NCBI RefSeq assembly: GCF_040932435.1
Contig: NZ_JBFQGA010000006.1
Span: 186,001-250,000, forward strand
DNA: 64,000 bases
Reading direction: 5' to 3'
Origin: Kluyvera sp040932435
Lineage (GTDB): Bacteria; Pseudomonadota; Gammaproteobacteria; Enterobacterales; Enterobacteriaceae
The notes below the pieces were generated by a model, which was given only the letters and a program-made list of their open reading frames with translations, was not told the origin of the DNA and made no database searches. Within the stretch, counting starts at the first letter, position 1, and every line of letters starts with the position of its first letter. A program made the translations under genes and the position numbers. Shown here in pieces: positions 59,847-64,000 of this stretch.

Positions 59847-62800
59847 ATGAGTAAATTCCTGGACCGGTTTCGCTACTTTAAACAAAAGGGCGAAACTTTT
59901 GCCGATGGGCACGGACAGATTCTAGATACCAACCGGGATTGGGAAGATGGATACCGTCAGCGTTGGCAGCATGACAAGGTTGTTCGTTCAACGCACGGCG
60001 TGAACTGCACCGGTTCTTGCAGCTGGAAAATCTACGTTAAAAATGGCCTCGTCACCTGGGAAACCCAGCAGACCGACTATCCACGCACCCGACCTGACCT
60101 ACCAAATCACGAGCCACGCGGCTGTCCGCGCGGGGCGAGCTATTCTTGGTATCTCTATAGTGCCAACCGTCTGAAATATCCGCTGATGCGCAAACGCCTG
60201 ATGAAAATGTGGCGTGAAGCGAAAAAACTGCACAGCGATCCGGTTGATGCATGGGCATCCATTATTGAAGACGCCGATAAAGCCAAAAGCTTCAAACAGG
60301 CCCGTGGACGCGGTGGTTTCGTGCGTTCATCCTGGCAGGAAGTGAATGAGCTGATTGCGGCCTCGAACGTTTACACCGTCAAAACCTACGGCCCGGACCG
60401 CGTGGCTGGCTTCTCGCCGATCCCGGCGATGTCCATGGTTTCCTACGCTTCCGGCGCCCGTTACCTGTCACTGATTGGCGGCACCTGCCTAAGCTTCTAC
60501 GACTGGTATTGCGACCTGCCACCTGCGTCACCGCAGACTTGGGGCGAGCAAACCGACGTGCCGGAATCCGCCGACTGGTACAACTCCAGCTATATCATCG
60601 CTTGGGGCTCTAACGTTCCGCAGACCCGTACCCCGGATGCGCACTTCTTCACTGAAGTTCGCTATAAAGGCACCAAAACTGTCGCCATCACGCCGGACTA
60701 TGCCGAAATCGCTAAACTTTGCGATCTGTGGTTAGCACCAAAACAGGGTACCGATGCGGCAATGGCGCTGGCGATGGGCCACGTGATGCTGCGAGAATTC
60801 CACCTCGATAAACCGAGCCAGTACTTCACCGACTATGTGCGTCGTTATACCGATATGCCGATGCTGGTGATGCTCGAAGAGCGTGAAGGCTACTACGCCG
60901 CAGGCCGTATGCTGCGCGCTTCCGATCTGGTGGATTCTCTGGGTCAGGAAAACAACCCTGAATGGAAAACCGTCGCGGTCAATGCCGACGGCGACATGGT
61001 GGCACCAAACGGTTCCATCGGTTTCCGCTGGGGCGAAAAAGGCAAGTGGAACCTTGAACAGCGCGACGGCAAATCCGGTGACGAAACGGAACTGCAGCTG
61101 AGCCTGCTGGGTAGCCAGGATGATATCGCGCAGGTTGGTTTCCCGTACTTTGGCGGCGAAGGCACCGAACATTTCACCAGCGTGGAACTGGAAAACATTC
61201 TGCTGCACAAACTGCCGGTTAAGCGCCTGCAGTTGGCGGATGGCACGACGGCACTGGTGACCACCGTTTACGACTTAACCATGGCCAACTATGGTCTGGA
61301 ACGCGGTCTGAACGACGAAAACTGCGCTTCCAGCTACGATGACATGAAGGCGTATACCCCGGCGTGGGCAGAAAAAATCACCGGCGTACCGCGTGCGCAT
61401 ATCATTCGTACCGCGCGTGAATTCGCTGATAACGCTGATAAGACGCACGGTCGTTCGATGATTATCGTCGGCGCGGGTCTGAACCACTGGTATCACCTCG
61501 ATATGAACTATCGCGGTCTTATCAACATGCTGGTGTTCTGCGGCTGCGTCGGTCAAAGCGGCGGCGGCTGGGCACACTATGTCGGCCAGGAAAAACTGCG
61601 TCCACAGACCGGTTGGCAGCCACTGGCGTTTGCCCTTGACTGGCAGCGTCCGGCACGTCACATGAACAGCACTTCTTACTTCTATAACCACTCCAGCCAA
61701 TGGCGCTACGAGTCGGTTACCGCGCAAGAGTTGCTGTCACCGCTGGCGGATAAATCTCGCTATACCGGCCACCTGCTGGACTTCAACGTCCGTGCTGAAC
61801 GTATGGGCTGGCTGCCATCTGCACCACAGCTTGGCACTAACCCGCTGCGTATCGCCGATGAAGCGAAGAAAGCCGGTATGACCCCGGTTGACTACACCGT
61901 GAAAGCGCTGAAAGAAGGCACGATTCGCTTTGCGGCTGAACAGCCGGAAAACGGTAAAAACCACCCGCGCAACCTGTTCATCTGGCGTTCTAACCTGCTG
62001 GGTTCTTCCGGTAAAGGTCATGAGTACATGCTGAAGTACCTGCTGGGTACTGAGCACGGTATTCAGGGGCTGGATCTGGGCAAGCAGGGCGGCATGAAGC
62101 CGGAAGAAGTGGAGTGGCAGGATAACGGCCTTGACGGCAAATTGGATCTGGTGGTGACGCTGGACTTCCGTCTGTCGAGCACCTGTCTGTATTCCGATAT
62201 CGTCCTGCCAACCGCGACCTGGTACGAAAAAGACGACATGAATACCTCGGATATGCATCCGTTTATTCATCCGCTGTCTGCCGCCGTTGACCCGGCCTGG
62301 GAGTCGAAAAGCGACTGGGATATCTATAAAGGCATCGCGAAGAAATTCTCTGAAGTCTGCGTGGGGCACCTCGGCAAAGAAACCGACGTGGTAACGCTGC
62401 CAATCCAGCACGACTCCGCCGCTGAACTGGCGCAGCCGCTAGATGTTAAAGACTGGAAAAAAGGCGAATGCGACCTGATCCCGGGCAAAACCGCACCGCA
62501 CATTATTCCGGTTGAACGCGACTATCCGGCAACCTACGAACGCTTTACCTCCATCGGTCCATTGATGGAAAAAATCGGTAACGGCGGTAAAGGTATTGCT
62601 TGGAATACCCAGAGCGAAATGGATCTGCTGCGTAAGCTCAACTACACCAAAGCGGAAGGCCCAGCCAAAGGCCAGCCGATGCTGGATACGGCGATTGACG
62701 CGGCGGAAATGATCCTCACGCTTGCACCGGAAACTAACGGTCAGGTGGCGGTGAAAGCTTGGGCGGCGTTGAGTGAGTTTACCGGTCGCGACCATACGCA

Positions 62801-63590
62801 CCTGGCGCTCAATAAAGAAGACGAGAAAATTCGCTTCCGTGATATTCAGGCGCAACCGCGCAAGATTATCTCCAGCCCAACGTGGTCTGGCCTTGAAGAT
62901 GAGCATGTCTCCTATAACGCCGGTTACACCAACGTTCACGAGCTGATCCCATGGCGTACGCTGACCGGCCGTCAGTCGCTGTATCAGGATCACCAGTGGA
63001 TGCGTGACTTCGGTGAAAGCCTACTGGTTTACCGTCCGCCGATTGATACCCGTTCGGTGAAAGAGGTGATGGGCAAGAAATCGAATGGCAACCCAGAGAA
63101 GGCGCTGAACTTCCTGACGCCGCACCAGAAATGGGGCATTCACTCAACCTACAGCGACAACTTGCTGATGCTGACCTTAGGTCGTGGCGGTCCGGTGGTG
63201 TGGATGAGCGAAGAAGACGCCAAAGAGATCGGCATTGAAGATAACGACTGGATCGAAGTCTTCAACAACAACGGTGCACTGACCGCGCGTGCGGTGGTGA
63301 GCCAACGTGTGCCGGCTGGGATGACCATGATGTACCACGCGCAGGAACGTATCGTGAACCTGCCGGGTTCTGAAATTACCGGCCAACGTGGCGGTATTCA
63401 CAACTCCGTCACCCGCATTACCCCGAAACCAACCCACATGATTGGTGGTTATGGGCACCTGGCCTACGGCTTTAACTACTACGGCACCGTAGGGTCAAAC
63501 CGTGATGAGTTTGTTGTGGTACGTAAGATGAAGAACATTAACTGGCTGGATGGCGAAGGCAATGACCAGGTACAGGAGAGCGTAAAATGA
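59847..63590 (+). CDS. narG: Respiratory nitrate reductase alpha subunit
   Basis: A 1247-aa molybdo-bis-MGD catalytic subunit, the E. coli length. Start at the ATG at 59847 (MSKFLDRFRYFKQKG) after AGGAGA. The FS0 Fe4S4 ligands are His50 and cysteines 54 and 58 in STHGVNCTGSCSW, with a further Cys in RGCPRGASYSW. The Mo Asp ligand is in the CLSFYDWYCDLPPASP segment. It reduces nitrate to nitrite with quinol electrons delivered through NarI and NarH, on the cytoplasmic face of the membrane. Stop overlaps the narH start. Confidence 0.99.
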   Translation: MSKFLDRFRYFKQKGETFADGHGQILDTNRDWEDGYRQRWQHDKVVRSTHGVNCTGSCSWKIYVKNGLVTWETQQTDYPRTRPDLPNHEPRGCPRGASYSWYLYSANRLKYPLMRKRLMKMWREAKKLHSDPVDAWASIIEDADKAKSFKQARGRGGFVRSSWQEVNELIAASNVYTVKTYGPDRVAGFSPIPAMSMVSYASGARYLSLIGGTCLSFYDWYCDLPPASPQTWGEQTDVPESADWYNSSYIIAWGSNVPQTRTPDAHFFTEVRYKGTKTVAITPDYAEIAKLCDLWLAPKQGTDAAMALAMGHVMLREFHLDKPSQYFTDYVRRYTDMPMLVMLEEREGYYAAGRMLRASDLVDSLGQENNPEWKTVAVNADGDMVAPNGSIGFRWGEKGKWNLEQRDGKSGDETELQLSLLGSQDDIAQVGFPYFGGEGTEHFTSVELENILLHKLPVKRLQLADGTTALVTTVYDLTMANYGLERGLNDENCASSYDDMKAYTPAWAEKITGVPRAHIIRTAREFADNADKTHGRSMIIVGAGLNHWYHLDMNYRGLINMLVFCGCVGQSGGGWAHYVGQEKLRPQTGWQPLAFALDWQRPARHMNSTSYFYNHSSQWRYESVTAQELLSPLADKSRYTGHLLDFNVRAERMGWLPSAPQLGTNPLRIADEAKKAGMTPVDYTVKALKEGTIRFAAEQPENGKNHPRNLFIWRSNLLGSSGKGHEYMLKYLLGTEHGIQGLDLGKQGGMKPEEVEWQDNGLDGKLDLVVTLDFRLSSTCLYSDIVLPTATWYEKDDMNTSDMHPFIHPLSAAVDPAWESKSDWDIYKGIAKKFSEVCVGHLGKETDVVTLPIQHDSAAELAQPLDVKDWKKGECDLIPGKTAPHIIPVERDYPATYERFTSIGPLMEKIGNGGKGIAWNTQSEMDLLRKLNYTKAEGPAKGQPMLDTAIDAAEMILTLAPETNGQVAVKAWAALSEFTGRDHTHLALNKEDEKIRFRDIQAQPRKIISSPTWSGLEDEHVSYNAGYTNVHELIPWRTLTGRQSLYQDHQWMRDFGESLLVYRPPIDTRSVKEVMGKKSNGNPEKALNFLTPHQKWGIHSTYSDNLLMLTLGRGGPVVWMSEEDAKEIGIEDNDWIEVFNNNGALTARAVVSQRVPAGMTMMYHAQERIVNLPGSEITGQRGGIHNSVTRITPKPTHMIGGYGHLAYGFNYYGTVGSNRDEFVVVRKMKNINWLDGEGNDQVQESVK

Positions 63591-64000
63591 AAATTCGTTC
63601 ACAAGTCGGCATGGTGCTGAATCTCGATAAATGCATCGGCTGTCATACCTGCTCAGTCACCTGTAAAAACGTCTGGACCAGCCGTGAAGGGACCGAGTAC
63701 GCGTGGTTCAATAACGTCGAAACCAAGCCGGGCACCGGTTTCCCTACCGACTGGGAAAACCAGGAAAAATGGAAGGGCGGTTGGATCCGTAAGATCAACG
63801 GCAAACTGGTGCCGCGCATGGGTAACAAAGCGCTGCTGCTGGGTAAAATCTTCGCTAACCCACATTTGCCGGGCCTGGATGATTACTACGAACCGTTTGA
63901 TTTCGACTACCAGACGCTGCATAACGCCCCGGCTGACAGTAAAGCCCAGCCGATTGCCCGTCCTCGCTCGCTGATTACCGGCAAGCGTATGGACAAGATC
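63587..64000 (+). CDS. narH: Respiratory nitrate reductase beta subunit, partial (cut by window edge)
   Basis: The first 138 residues of the iron-sulfur subunit; the rest lies beyond the window. ATG overlaps the narG stop (ATGA). The first cluster-binding run CIGCHTCSVTCKNVW is visible at residues 16-30, followed by the enterobacterial NarH sequence EYAWFNNVETKPGTG. It relays electrons from the NarI hemes to NarG. Confidence 0.98.
   Translation, partial: MKIRSQVGMVLNLDKCIGCHTCSVTCKNVWTSREGTEYAWFNNVETKPGTGFPTDWENQEKWKGGWIRKINGKLVPRMGNKALLLGKIFANPHLPGLDDYYEPFDFDYQTLHNAPADSKAQPIARPRSLITGKRMDKI

Overview
The window is enterobacterial chromosome. The order ychF-pth-ychH-dauA-prs-ispE-lolB-hemA-prfA-prmC-sirB2-sirB1-kdsA-chaA-chaC-ychN-ychO-narL-narX-narK-narGH is the Escherichia coli backbone order, and many products look close to the E. 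coli proteins as I remember them. An assimilatory nas cluster between ychN and ychO and a diaminopropane cluster (dat-ddc plus an aspartokinase) point to the Klebsiella/Enterobacter/Raoultella side of the Enterobacteriaceae. I cannot name the species.

Region 1 (1-20960, minus strand) is a large accessory operon for an extracellular contractile injection system (eCIS, Afp/PVC/AlgoCIS type). In transcription order it encodes a DUF4255 tail terminator, an unrecognised 260-aa protein, a 440-bp gap, one sheath protein, two tube proteins, a DUF5908 peptide, a LysM baseplate protein, a VgrG-like spike, a PAAR tip, a gp25-like wedge, a baseplate-J wedge, a fibre-like protein, a second large baseplate protein, a 1354-aa CIS tape-measure protein and a secreted GH18-like protein cut by the window edge. 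The AAA+ ATPase usual in eCIS loci is not seen and may lie to the left.

Region 2 (20940-22040) is AT-rich and divergently transcribed from the eCIS. It holds a broken gene. A 40-codon frame with a GFEDNR motif and a 176-codon ParB/Srx-like frame join into one protein if a single C is restored near 21317. I read this as a frameshifted candidate eCIS cargo or toxin gene.

Region 3 (22099-24455) is backbone: ychF, pth and ychH. Region 4 (24527-29370) is an inserted pathway: a LysC-like aspartokinase with a lysC-like leader, divergent from dat and ddc. Together they supply part of the route aspartate -> aspartate semialdehyde -> 2,4-diaminobutyrate -> 1,3-diaminopropane. Region 5 (29420-42696) is housekeeping: dauA, prs, ispE, lolB, hemA, prfA, prmC, sirB2, sirB1, kdsA, chaA, chaC, a DUF1883 gene and ychN, with an ERIC element before kdsA and a REP pair after it. 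chaB is not seen.

Region 6 (42771-53793) is nitrate and nitrite assimilation: nasR, then a sigma54-type promoter, a two-hexaloop ANTAR leader overlapping an attenuator, nasF-nasE-nasD (ABC uptake), a continuous nasC-nasB frame and nasA. Region 7 (53914-64000) holds ychO, narL-narX, narK and narG-narH (cut by the window edge), with FNR boxes in front of narK and narG. Assimilatory and respiratory nitrate systems are thus neighbours. No tRNA, rRNA, CRISPR array or intact insertion sequence was seen.
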